From Candidatus Cloacimonadaceae bacterium (lineage in GTDB: Bacteria > Cloacimonadota > Cloacimonadia > Cloacimonadales > Cloacimonadaceae), in the NCBI GenBank assembly GCA_030693415.1, contig JAUYAR010000080.1:1-41749 (forward strand): a stretch of DNA of 41,749 bases. Direction: 5' to 3'. Made by a program: the position numbers and the translations under genes. The notes under the pieces were generated by a model. It was given only the letters and a program-made list of their open reading frames with translations. It ran no database searches and was not told where the DNA came from. This document shows, one piece after another, positions 16,212 through 24,796 of this stretch (position 1 is the first letter of the stretch; each line of letters starts with the position of its first letter).

Positions 16212-19200
16212 ATGATTAAAAGCACTTTTGCAACACTGGTCAGGGAATTCAACTTCAAAGAACTATTTAACCAAATGGGATGGGATAACGCCACCGGCTC
16301 GTTTGAAACAGACCTAAAAGGAACTATCTACACGGTCAGCGTTATCTGTGAAAAAAGCGGATTTCGCTTCTTGCAATGCTCTCCTCCAGTAGGATCGAGC
16401 ATTCCCCCAAAGAATGATAGACTCCGTATTCAATCTATTGTTAAACGCAGATACTATGAGCATTTGCTAATATTTATCGATGAAACAAAGCAAAGGCAAG
16501 TCTGGCAATATGCCTATAAGCCAGCGGGTAAGCCACTGAAAACCGTCATTACAGAGTATTACATTACCCAGGATCCCCAATTGCTTTATCAACGTACTGC
16601 AGGCTTAGTTTTTAGCATAGATGAGCATGAGAATATTACACTGGTCGATGTAACCAAACGGTTGAATGCTACCATAGATCAGAATTCTGAAAAGGTCACC
16701 AAGAAATTCTATGATGGCTTCAAAAAACAGCATACTAAGTTTCTATCCTTTATGACAGGGATAACAGAAGAGATTGATCGTAATTGGTATGCCTCAGTGA
16801 TGCTCAATCGGCTCATGTTCTGCTATTTCATCCAAAAACGTGGGTTCTTGGATAATAATGTGCATTATCTGATGAACAAACTTCAAGACGGACAGAGGGT
16901 GCGTGGTAGAGACCAATTCTATTCCTTCTATCGCAACTTTCTGCTTCATCTTTTTCATGAAGGACTCGGCTCACCTGATAGAGGTCGCTTCTCATCAGAA
17001 ATTGGCAAAATCCCCTATCTGAATGGGGGCATCTTCTCGGTGCATGAACTGGAAACTAAGTATGAGGGGCAGATCAAAATTACCGATGAGGCTTTTGAAT
17101 CTCTCTTTAAATTCTTTGAGGAATATCACTGGCATCTTGATACAAATGTAACTGCTACAGGAAGAGATGTCAATCCAGATGTTATCGGCTATATCTTTGA
17201 AAAATATATCAATGACCGGGCTCAAATGGGAGCGTATTATACCAAAGAAGATATTACCGATTACATAGGCAAAAATACAATACTGCCCTATCTTTTTGAT
17301 GAAGTGCAACGTAAATACCCCGATGCTTTCAAACCGGTGGGGGAAATCTGGCAAAAGCTCATGTCTAGTGAGGATCAGTTTATCTACAATGCAGTTAAAC
17401 ATGGAATTAACCCTGATGATGTCTGGCATGACCTACCTGACGATATCAAAGCCGGACTTGATCCAGAACAGATAAACCTTGTAGAGATACGGCGATGCTG
17501 GAACCGCCCTGCACCTTCAGATGCTGCTTTGCCTACAGAAATCTGGCGAGAGGTGATCACCAGGCGACAACGGTATATTGAGGTCAAAAAACTTCTCTCT
17601 AGTGGGAATATCACTCAGATAAACGACTTTATCACCTATAACCTTGATATTCGTCAATTTGCCCTTGACCTTATCTATGAAACAGATGATCCTAAGCTGG
17701 TTTTCCAATTTTACAATGCTCTGAAATCCATTACAATTCTTGACCCCACCTGTGGATCAGGGGCTTTCCTATTCGCTGCTATGAATATCCTGGAAGACCT
17801 CTATGAAGCCTGCATTAACCGAATGAAGGACTTTGTGCATGACAATCACGGGCATGGCACAAGCCACCTAAAACGGGAACTTGATATTGTTGATACCCCC
17901 TCTCACCCTAATCTGGAGTATTTCATCTATAAGAGCATCATTCTAAATAATCTCTATGGCGTTGATATTATGAATGAAGCAGTGGAGATAGCAAAGCTTA
18001 GATTATTCCTCAAACTCGTTGCTTGTGTTGACCCTGATCCTAAACATCCGAATTATGGATTGGAACCGTTACCGGATATTGACTTTAACATAAGGTGCGG
18101 GAATACTCTAGTTGGGTATGCTAATTGGGAAGAGATTGAAAAAGACATTGAAAGCGATGCTATATCTGCTGCTGAAAACAAAGAGATTATTCCAGAGATG
18201 TGCCAAAAAGTGGCTATGGCGTTTATCCAATACAAAGATATTCAACTGGAAGGCTATCAGGATTATAAAAACTTCGTAGTTGCAAAGTCTGAACTGCAAG
18301 ATAATCTGAAAGAACTTACTTCTCACTTAGATAAAATGCTATATCAACATTCAAACTCAGTGTCTTATAGTAAATGGAAAGAAGCACATCAACCCTTCCA
18401 TTGGTTTGCAGAATTCTACGAAATTATCCACGACAATGAAGGTTTTGGAGTTATCATTGGTAATCCACCGTATATTGAAACCACAAAGGTCAGTTATACA
18501 TTAGATAATTATAAAACTTGCCCGTGTGGGAATCTATATGCCTTAGTAATCGAAAGAGTGCACACAATTTCAAATAAAACAAGTTCGATATCTATGATTG
18601 TCCAGTTACCTATTGTATGTACTGACAGGATGATTCCATTACAAGAAATGCTTGTAGACAGGCACACGTGTTGGTTCAGCACCTTTGATGATAGACCGGG
18701 GAAGCTATTTGATGATTTACAGCATATTCGTGCAACCATTATTATTAGTAAATGTATGCAACCATCTCAGATTTTTACGAGCAAGTATAACAGATGGGTG
18801 TCTTCTACAAGGGAAAACCTGTTCAAAAATCTGTACTATTTTGAGACTGAACCAAAGCTGTATAGGGGAGCCATTGCTAAAATCGGTGGAAAGAGTTTTT
18901 TAACGATTGTGCAAAAATTGCTATTGATGAAAGGTAGGTTCACTAGCTGTATTACGGACTTTAAAGTACTTTACCATAATGCTCCACAATACTGGGTTAG
19001 AGCACTTGACTTTTCACCATACTTCTCAAGCGAGAAACTGGGGATAAGTGTCTCGACACAGGTTAAATCACTAACTGCTCGTTCAGAAATAGAGAAGATT
19101 TTTTTGATAGCAGTTGTTAACAGTAGTCTTTTCTATGTTTGGTTCATAGGCTTCTCAGACTGTCGCCACCTAAATCTTAGAGAAATAACATCTTTCCCGT

Positions 19201-19511
19201 ATGATATTGAATCTGTTAGTTCTGAGATATCTGAAAAGCTGGCAATCTCAGTATCTCATTTGATGGATTCTTATAATGCTCATAAATCGAGAGTAGTTGC
19301 AAATTATAAAACATCTGGTAGAGTTGAGTATGATGAATTCTATCCAAGGTTATCAAAAGAAACAATTGATGAAATTGACAATATATTAAGTGTTTACTAC
19401 AATTTTACTCCAGAAGAACTGGATTTTATCATTAACTTCGACATCAAATACCGCATGGGTAGTAGCTTAAATGAAAGAGATGATGACGATTTTCAGGACA
19501 GCGGGCAATAA
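16212..19511 (+). CDS. Large N6-adenine DNA methyltransferase (Eco57I-like), restriction-modification/defence
   Basis: The 1099-residue protein has the S-adenosylmethionine motif I DPTCGSGAF beginning at Asp511 and the catalytic NPPY at 751-754, in the order of gamma-class adenine methyltransferases (Eco57I, BREX PglX-like). An N-terminal part with KKFYDGFKKQH and WYASVMLNRLMFCYFIQKRGF (about 160-215) is typical of large stand-alone enzymes of this type. The region after NPPY should hold the target-recognition domain; its DNA (about 18480-19450) is visibly more A+T-rich than the catalytic part, suggesting exchange of specificity. The gene abuts the helicase with no gap, so the two are co-translated. 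Whether it also carries an endonuclease domain is unclear. Confidence 0.92.
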   Translation: MIKSTFATLVREFNFKELFNQMGWDNATGSFETDLKGTIYTVSVICEKSGFRFLQCSPPVGSSIPPKNDRLRIQSIVKRRYYEHLLIFIDETKQRQVWQYAYKPAGKPLKTVITEYYITQDPQLLYQRTAGLVFSIDEHENITLVDVTKRLNATIDQNSEKVTKKFYDGFKKQHTKFLSFMTGITEEIDRNWYASVMLNRLMFCYFIQKRGFLDNNVHYLMNKLQDGQRVRGRDQFYSFYRNFLLHLFHEGLGSPDRGRFSSEIGKIPYLNGGIFSVHELETKYEGQIKITDEAFESLFKFFEEYHWHLDTNVTATGRDVNPDVIGYIFEKYINDRAQMGAYYTKEDITDYIGKNTILPYLFDEVQRKYPDAFKPVGEIWQKLMSSEDQFIYNAVKHGINPDDVWHDLPDDIKAGLDPEQINLVEIRRCWNRPAPSDAALPTEIWREVITRRQRYIEVKKLLSSGNITQINDFITYNLDIRQFALDLIYETDDPKLVFQFYNALKSITILDPTCGSGAFLFAAMNILEDLYEACINRMKDFVHDNHGHGTSHLKRELDIVDTPSHPNLEYFIYKSIILNNLYGVDIMNEAVEIAKLRLFLKLVACVDPDPKHPNYGLEPLPDIDFNIRCGNTLVGYANWEEIEKDIESDAISAAENKEIIPEMCQKVAMAFIQYKDIQLEGYQDYKNFVVAKSELQDNLKELTSHLDKMLYQHSNSVSYSKWKEAHQPFHWFAEFYEIIHDNEGFGVIIGNPPYIETTKVSYTLDNYKTCPCGNLYALVIERVHTISNKTSSISMIVQLPIVCTDRMIPLQEMLVDRHTCWFSTFDDRPGKLFDDLQHIRATIIISKCMQPSQIFTSKYNRWVSSTRENLFKNLYYFETEPKLYRGAIAKIGGKSFLTIVQKLLLMKGRFTSCITDFKVLYHNAPQYWVRALDFSPYFSSEKLGISVSTQVKSLTARSEIEKIFLIAVVNSSLFYVWFIGFSDCRHLNLREITSFPYDIESVSSEISEKLAISVSHLMDSYNAHKSRVVANYKTSGRVEYDEFYPRLSKETIDEIDNILSVYYNFTPEELDFIINFDIKYRMGSSLNERDDDDFQDSGQ

Positions 19512-19956
19512 AGACATTTTGTCACTGCCAAAAACAAGCTTCCTTTGCAGCCGTAGGATATCTGCCACATGTGTGTTGCGCTCGTATGATTGGGCGATTT
19601 CACAAGTTAAAGCCGGCAATTGTGTCATTGGTGGCTTTCATAGCAAAATTGAAAAGGACGTACTTCATTTCCTCTTAATGGGAAGTCAACCCCTTATCAT
19701 AGTCCTTGCCCGAGGATTCTACATAAGATGGCAGCCAGAAATTAAAACAAGATTAGATAAAGGTAACCTGCTAATCATCAGCCCCTTTGAGGATAGCGTC
19801 CAAGTGGTGACACCGCAGACTTGCTTGATCCGTAATAAACTGATAATTGAACTGGCAGACAAACTTGTGATTGGTCATGCAAGTCCTAATGGACAGATTT
19901 CCAAGCTTCTCAAGGCTGTGGATAAACCGGTGGAGTATTTGGATAAAGAAATCTAA
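19471..19956 (+). CDS. DprA-like Rossmann (SLOG) protein of the defence operon
   Basis: The 161-residue protein matches the core of the DprA/Smf Rossmann fold: GNCVIGGFHSKIEKDVLHFLL (where DprA has SG-x-A-x-G-x-D-x-x-A-H), PLIIVLARGF, LLIISPF and RNKLIIELADKLVIGHAS (DprA RNRIIAGLS). It lacks the N- and C-terminal helical parts of DprA. It overlaps the end of the methyltransferase gene by 41 bases, so it belongs to the same operon; ATGs at 19480 and 19483 are alternative starts. DprA binds ssDNA and loads RecA, whereas SLOG relatives act as nucleotide sensors in defence and signalling loci. Which role applies here is unknown. Confidence 0.82.
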   Translation: MKEMMTIFRTAGNKDILSLPKTSFLCSRRISATCVLRSYDWAISQVKAGNCVIGGFHSKIEKDVLHFLLMGSQPLIIVLARGFYIRWQPEIKTRLDKGNLLIISPFEDSVQVVTPQTCLIRNKLIIELADKLVIGHASPNGQISKLLKAVDKPVEYLDKEI

Positions 19957-20173
19957 ACTTGCTGTCGAAACTCTGATAGGTGATATAAGAATGGTTAATC
20001 CGAAACATGTTCATGTCATCATCCAAGCTGTTTGATCTGGTATCCGGTTCCATTAGTTTATCCATTACCTCTATCGCATCAATTATTGGATAGACCTTGT
20101 CCATTGGTGCCATCATCCGCAACATCCTATTCTCCACACTGCGCAACTTCATATTCCCCAGCAATTTACCCAT
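19910..20173 (-). CDS. Possible small minus-strand protein inside the right flanking repeat
   Basis: An 87-codon frame starts at ATG 20173 with AGGG 7 bases upstream. Its first part (KLRSVENRMLRMMAPMDK) looks protein-like, while its last third runs antisense into the 3' end of the DprA-like gene. The diverged left repeat at 12.4 kb keeps the same reading in the ENR-x-LRM segment before a stop, with differences that partly preserve amino acids, a hint of past coding. No family recognised. Could equally be a repeat without translation. Confidence 0.3.
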   Translation of the reverse strand: MGKLLGNMKLRSVENRMLRMMAPMDKVYPIIDAIEVMDKLMEPDTRSNSLDDDMNMFRINHSYITYQSFDSKFRFLYPNTPPVYPQP

Positions 20174-20300
20174 TTCTATCCCTCGTCTCTCCCAAACCAC
20201 AGCGTTAATCAAGCCTTAATCAAGCCTTAATCAAGCGTAATAAAACTAACGCTTGATTAACGCTTGATTAACGCTTGATTGACGCTGTCAAGGCTGGGAG
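20110..20300. repeat. Right island-flanking repeat with 37-bp-arm palindrome
   Basis: This is the longer partner of the repeat at 12387-12545. The palindrome arms at 20201-20237 and 20250-20286 are 37 bases with three mismatches, each containing three tandem copies of the 11-base unit TTAATCAAGCS. The 12-base loop TAATAAAACTAA is the reverse complement (one mismatch) of the left copy's loop, although the outer flanks of both copies run in the same direction. A cruciform could form. Confidence 0.8.
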
Positions 20301-20320
20301 GGGCATGCTGATCCTGCGGA

Positions 20321-20521
20321 CAAGAACCGACGGGGACGTCGGTAATTCCATAATCATGGAACGCTATCTCATGGAGCGCCGACGTCCCCGTCGGCGACAC
20401 GAAGCTCTATCCCATAGGCGACAGTAGCAATGAACATGACACATCCACAAGTTTCGTCTATCATCCACAAGTTTCGCCAATCATCCACAAATATGTAGCT
20501 GATGCTGCGGACAAGAACCGA
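20321..20521 (-). repeat. Inverted copy of the hairpin-bounded repeat element
   Basis: Read on the minus strand, this is a partial array of the element at 40634-41021. It has the hairpins ACCGACGGGGACGTCGGT (20326-20343) and CGCCGACGTCCCCGTCGGCG (20377-20396), the CTATCCCATAGGCGACA segment, and three copies at 20-base spacing (20441, 20461, 20481) of a 9-mer T/ACATCCACA, close to the DnaA box TTATCCACA. It ends with AAGAACCG at 20520 where the outer hairpin is missing. Confidence 0.8.
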
Positions 20522-20760
20522 TTTTTCCTGTTCCGCCACCTTTACGGTTTGTTTCCGGATTTCCTTTCCGGTTTGACGGCATAAGCGATGCCACAAGTGG
20601 CAATGACTGGGTAAGCGTGTGGGATGAGATGAGAAGATAGTTGACGAAACAAATAATTCTCTGGATCGTCCACCCAACCGTTCATTTTGTTCACTCGTTC
20701 ACACGAAGCGCGCCTTTCTCATTGACAGCCTGCGGCAATTCAGAATCTTGTATCCTGCAT
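20522..20760 (+). other. Non-coding region upstream of proS
   Basis: No gene is supported here. A perfect TTGACA occurs at 20722-20727, but a -10 box at standard spacing is not evident; TATCCT at 20751-20756 is 23 bases away. The stretch between the repeat element and proS otherwise shows only short, weak inverted repeats. Confidence 0.45.
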
Positions 20761-20778
20761 AAAAGTACAGGAGAATCG

Positions 20779-22302
20779 ATGAGCAAAAACAAACGCAACG
20801 CGATTGAGCCCAGCCGCGAGGAAAATTACGCGGAATGGTATCAACAAGTGATAAAAGCCGCCGACTTGGCGGAAAATAGCGATGTGCGCGGATGCATGGT
20901 GATCAAGCCCTGGGGCTATGCCATCTGGGAAAACATCCAACGCAATCTGGACGAAATGTTTCGCGAGACCGGACACCGCAACGCCTACTTCCCCATTTTC
21001 ATACCCAAGAGCTATTTTGAAAAGGAAGCCGAACACGTTCAGGGCTTTGCCAAAGAATGCGCCATCGTGACGCACAGCAGGCTCGAAGACGATGGCAAGG
21101 GCGGACTCAAGGTAGCCGGAGAACTAACCGAACCATATATTGTGAGACCCACTTCCGAGACGATTATCGGCGCCTCTTTTGCCAAATGGGTCAATTCCTA
21201 TCGCGATCTGCCGCTTTTGATCAATCAATGGGCAAACATCGTGCGTTGGGAACTGCGTACGAGACTGTTTTTGCGCACCGCGGAATTTCTCTGGCAGGAA
21301 GGACACACCGTGCACGAAAGCTATGACGATGCCATGGAAGAGACCCTGAAAATGTTGGGCGTCTATGCCGAATTCGCGCAGAAGTATCTTGCCATACCGG
21401 TGATCCAAGGTGAAAAAACCGAGGGGGAGAAATTCCCCGGCGCGGTCAATACCTATTGCATCGAAGCGATGATGCAGGACAAAAAGGCGCTGCAATCCGG
21501 CACCTCGCACTTTTTGGGACAGAACTTTGCCAAGGCATCAAACATCCGTTTCCAAAGCAGAGACGGTGAATATGAATACGCTTGGACGACTTCCTGGGGC
21601 GTTTCCACGCGCTTGATCGGAGCTTTGATCATGGCACACAGCGATGACAACGGCTTGGTTCTTCCTCCAAAGATCGCTCCCTCGCACGTGGCAATCATAC
21701 CCATCTACCGCGATGAAGAAGAACACGCGCTAGTGATGAGCACTGCAAAGCAGATCGAGGCTTCGCTGAAAAAACTCCATTTTGAAGGTGTCCGTGTCTA
21801 TACCGAGCTTGATGATCGGGATCTGACATCCAGCGAACGTAATTGGTATTGGGTGAAAAAAGGCATTCCGCTCAGAATCGAGATCGGACCACGGGACATA
21901 GCATCCGGAACGGTGATGATCTCACGCCGCGACCGGGAGCCCAGAGATAAGGAATCCGTCGCCATCGACACTCTGAAAGATCACATCGTGATCAGCCTCT
22001 CCGATATGCAGAACAATATCTACAAGAAAGCGCTCAAATTCAGAGATGAGAACATCGTATCCATCGACGACAATAAAGAATTTTACCGTTATTTCACGCC
22101 AAAGAACCAAAACCAGCCGGAGATCCATGGCGGCTTTGCCAAATCGCACTGGTGCGGCAGCGTCGCATGTGAAGAAAGGATCAAGGACGACCTCAAGGTA
22201 ACCGTTCGCTGCATGCCCTTTGGCGAACCTGATGAACAGGGAAACTGCATCTGCTGTGGAAAGGAATCCTCCCGCCGCGTGATCTTTGCCAAGTCCTATT
22301 AA
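20779..22302 (+). CDS. proS: Proline-tRNA ligase (archaeal/eukaryotic-type, ProS type 3)
   Basis: ProRS charges tRNA-Pro. The 507-residue protein has class II motifs RPTSETIIGASFAKWV and FLRTAEFLWQEGHTVH, then GTSHFLGQNFA, the WTTSWGVSTRLIGALIMAHSD segment, a C-terminal anticodon domain, and the zinc-type tail ending in ISAxx-type FAKSY. It lacks the large insertion (editing) domain of the E. coli type, which defines the type 3 family found in archaea, eukaryotes and some bacteria. ATG 20779 has AGGAGA 5 bases upstream; an in-frame upstream extension to 20641 lacks conserved sequence and is rejected. Confidence 0.95.
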   Translation: MSKNKRNAIEPSREENYAEWYQQVIKAADLAENSDVRGCMVIKPWGYAIWENIQRNLDEMFRETGHRNAYFPIFIPKSYFEKEAEHVQGFAKECAIVTHSRLEDDGKGGLKVAGELTEPYIVRPTSETIIGASFAKWVNSYRDLPLLINQWANIVRWELRTRLFLRTAEFLWQEGHTVHESYDDAMEETLKMLGVYAEFAQKYLAIPVIQGEKTEGEKFPGAVNTYCIEAMMQDKKALQSGTSHFLGQNFAKASNIRFQSRDGEYEYAWTTSWGVSTRLIGALIMAHSDDNGLVLPPKIAPSHVAIIPIYRDEEEHALVMSTAKQIEASLKKLHFEGVRVYTELDDRDLTSSERNWYWVKKGIPLRIEIGPRDIASGTVMISRRDREPRDKESVAIDTLKDHIVISLSDMQNNIYKKALKFRDENIVSIDDNKEFYRYFTPKNQNQPEIHGGFAKSHWCGSVACEERIKDDLKVTVRCMPFGEPDEQGNCICCGKESSRRVIFAKSY

Positions 22303-22306
22303 ATAT

Positions 22307-23539
22307 ATGATCAAATGCGCAGTCATCAGCATCGGGAATGAGCTCCTGCTTGGCAGGACGGTGAATAGCAATTTTGCCTATCTGGCATCCGAACTCGCGC
22401 GGATGGGTATCGATACCCAGCTTGGCATTACTTGCAAAGATGAGCCGGATGCGATTCGCGAAGCGCTTGGCATCTGCGTTGAAAAGTGTGATCTAATCAT
22501 CAGCACCGGTGGTTTGGGGCCGACCGCGGATGACATTACTAAAAGCATGATCGCCGAATACTTTGGCAAGGAACTTGTTTTTGATGAAAAGATCTGGGAA
22601 CATGTGCAAAAGCTATTTGCCGTGCGCGGGGTTCCTACTGCGGAGATAAATCGCAATCAGGCTATGTTGCCAAGGGGCTTTTCCGCTTTACATAACGATC
22701 GCGGTACCGCACCCGGGCTCTGGTTTGAGTATGAAAACAAGTGTTTCATCGCTTTGGCAGGCGTGCCTATGGAGATGCGCCATGTCTTTGAAAATCGCGT
22801 CAAACCTTTGTTGAAAGCCAAGTTTTCCGGCTTGAAACCGATCATCCAAAAAACCGTGCATACCTTCAATATCTCCGAATCCGCGTTGGCGGAATTGATC
22901 CCGCAGAACTTTATTCCCAAAGAGACAAGCATGGCTTGGCTGCCGCAAACCGGAAGGGTCGATCTGAGATTCTATGGCAGCAATGAAAGCGACATCGATC
23001 AATGCGTAAACCGGGTGCTGGAATTGGCGCAAGACTATGTGTGGGGTATCGATGAAGACACACCGGTCAAAGCTCTCAATAATGAATTGCGCAAACGTGG
23101 TTTGACGCTGTCCGTGGCGGAATCCTGCACCGGAGGCGGAATCGGAGCAATGATCACAGCCGAAAGCGGCGCTTCGGACGTCTTCCTCGGAGGCGTGATC
23201 TGCTATTCCGATGACATCAAACGCAATGTGCTGTCCGTGAGGGATTTAACCTTGAAAGAAAAGGGCGCCGTAAGCGCTGAAACAACCGCGATTGAGATGG
23301 TTCGCGGAATAAAATTGTTGACAGATTCCGCCTGTGCAATATCGGTGACCGGGATTGCCGGACCGCTTGGCGGGACGGAATCAAAGCCTGTCGGAACTGT
23401 TTATTTTGCATTTGTAGTATTCGAGAAAATCTGGAGCCTGAAATCGGTATTTTCCGGTGGTAGAGATTCGATTCGGCACAAAGCCGCAGAATTCGCGATA
23501 CTGCACTTACTGAAATATCTACAAGGAAGTAATGCTTGA
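22307..23539 (+). CDS. cinA: CinA: MoCF-like domain plus nicotinamide-nucleotide amidase
   Basis: The 410-residue protein combines an N-terminal MoCF-like/COG1058 domain (VISIGNELLLGRTVNSN; STGGLGPTADD, residues 1-170), an ADP-ribose pyrophosphatase module in studied members, with a C-terminal PncC amidase domain (from about residue 255: LSVAESCTGGGIGAMIT and SVTGIAGPLGGTE). PncC deamidates nicotinamide mononucleotide in pyridine-nucleotide salvage. ATG 22307 lies 4 bases after the proS stop; no strong ribosome-binding site is seen, consistent with coupling. The stop overlaps the purD start. Confidence 0.94.
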   Translation: MIKCAVISIGNELLLGRTVNSNFAYLASELARMGIDTQLGITCKDEPDAIREALGICVEKCDLIISTGGLGPTADDITKSMIAEYFGKELVFDEKIWEHVQKLFAVRGVPTAEINRNQAMLPRGFSALHNDRGTAPGLWFEYENKCFIALAGVPMEMRHVFENRVKPLLKAKFSGLKPIIQKTVHTFNISESALAELIPQNFIPKETSMAWLPQTGRVDLRFYGSNESDIDQCVNRVLELAQDYVWGIDEDTPVKALNNELRKRGLTLSVAESCTGGGIGAMITAESGASDVFLGGVICYSDDIKRNVLSVRDLTLKEKGAVSAETTAIEMVRGIKLLTDSACAISVTGIAGPLGGTESKPVGTVYFAFVVFEKIWSLKSVFSGGRDSIRHKAAEFAILHLLKYLQGSNA

Positions 23540-24783
23540 AAGTTCTGATCATAGGTAGCGGAGGCAGAGAACACGCCCTCGCCAATGCCTTTGCCAAAAG
23601 CGCGCAAGTAACCGAGCTCATCGTTGCTCCGGGGAATCCCGGCATCGCAATCGAGCATCGGTGCGCCCCCCTCAAAAGCAATTTCGAGATACTATCATGG
23701 TGCCTTGAAAACCATCCGGACATTGTGTTTGTGGGTCCGGAACAACCACTGTCGGAAGGGCTTGCCGACGATTTGAGGGAAAATGGGATCAAATGCATCG
23801 GACCCTCAAAAGCAGCCGCACGCATCGAAACCAGTAAAATCTTTGCCAAAGAACTGATGCAAAAACACGGCATCCCCACCGCGGCATATTTTAAGACCGA
23901 TAATTATCAAATCGCAAAAGCATATCTGGCTGCTAACAAGCAATATCCGATCGTGCTCAAAGCAGACGGACTGGCAGCCGGAAAAGGCGTCATCATCGTG
24001 CAGGATAAAGATGCAGCTTTGCACGCGCTCGATACTCTGATGCCTCCCCACAGCGAAACACCAAAATCAGGAGTGGTGATCGAAGAATTTTTACTCGGAT
24101 GGGAAGTATCCTTATTTGCCTTCACAGATGGATACGACTTTCAAAGCACACTTTTCTCCCAGGATCACAAGCAGCTATTTGATCATGACCTGGGCCCGAA
24201 CACCGGCGGGATGGGAGCTTTTTGTCCTGTGCCGGAAGCCGAACCCTATCGCGAAGAGATAGAAGACAAGATTATCAGAGTGGTGCTTGCCGCTCTGCGC
24301 GAAGAGGGATGCCCCTTTCAGGGTGTGCTCTATTGCGGGTTGATGATCACTGCGCAGGGAGCAAAGGTGATCGAATTCAACTGTCGCTTCGGCGACCCGG
24401 AAACTCAGGCGCTGCTTCCTCTTTTGAAGACAGACCTGGTGGACGTTTGTAGAGCTATTTTGGACAATGACGTGAAGAACCTCTCTCTTGAGTGGATCGA
24501 TCAAAGCACCGTTTGCGTGGTTTTGGCATCCCGCGGATATCCCGGTATATATCAATCCGGTTTTCCTATCACCCTGAACTGGAAGGCTATGCCGATCTGT
24601 TTTGGCGGCGTGGATTCTGGGGGTGAAAAACTCATCACCAAGGGAGGAAGAGTGCTATCCGCGATCGGAACGGGAAGTTCCCTTTTTGAGGCTCGCGAGG
24701 CTGCTTACAAAGCTGCCGACGCCATTTTCTTTGAAGGTAAAACCCTGCGCAAGGATATTGGCTTGCGCAAAAACAAACTATGA
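23536..24783 (+). CDS. purD: Phosphoribosylamine-glycine ligase
   Basis: PurD is the ATP-grasp ligase making glycinamide ribonucleotide in purine synthesis. The 415 residues show IGSGGREHALA at the N-terminus, VGPEQPLSEGLADDL, the ATP-grasp PIVLKADGLAAGKGVIIV, LGPNTGGMGAFCPVP and IEFNCRFGDPETQALLPLL. The start is TTG at 23536, overlapping the cinA stop, with AAGGAAG 6 bases upstream; the homology begins at this codon (MKVLIIGSGG), so the rare start is well supported. Confidence 0.96.
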   Translation: MKVLIIGSGGREHALANAFAKSAQVTELIVAPGNPGIAIEHRCAPLKSNFEILSWCLENHPDIVFVGPEQPLSEGLADDLRENGIKCIGPSKAAARIETSKIFAKELMQKHGIPTAAYFKTDNYQIAKAYLAANKQYPIVLKADGLAAGKGVIIVQDKDAALHALDTLMPPHSETPKSGVVIEEFLLGWEVSLFAFTDGYDFQSTLFSQDHKQLFDHDLGPNTGGMGAFCPVPEAEPYREEIEDKIIRVVLAALREEGCPFQGVLYCGLMITAQGAKVIEFNCRFGDPETQALLPLLKTDLVDVCRAILDNDVKNLSLEWIDQSTVCVVLASRGYPGIYQSGFPITLNWKAMPICFGGVDSGGEKLITKGGRVLSAIGTGSSLFEAREAAYKAADAIFFEGKTLRKDIGLRKNKL

Positions 24784-24796
24784 CAAGGCGGTCTAA

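Noticed and set aside
20201-20286. Intrinsic terminator for the DprA-like gene
   Set aside because: The stem is A+T-rich, very long and repetitive, and there is no T-run after it.
20641-20778. Upstream extension of proS
   Set aside because: The extra residues are not conserved and the clear AGGAGA/ATG pair is at 20767-20781.
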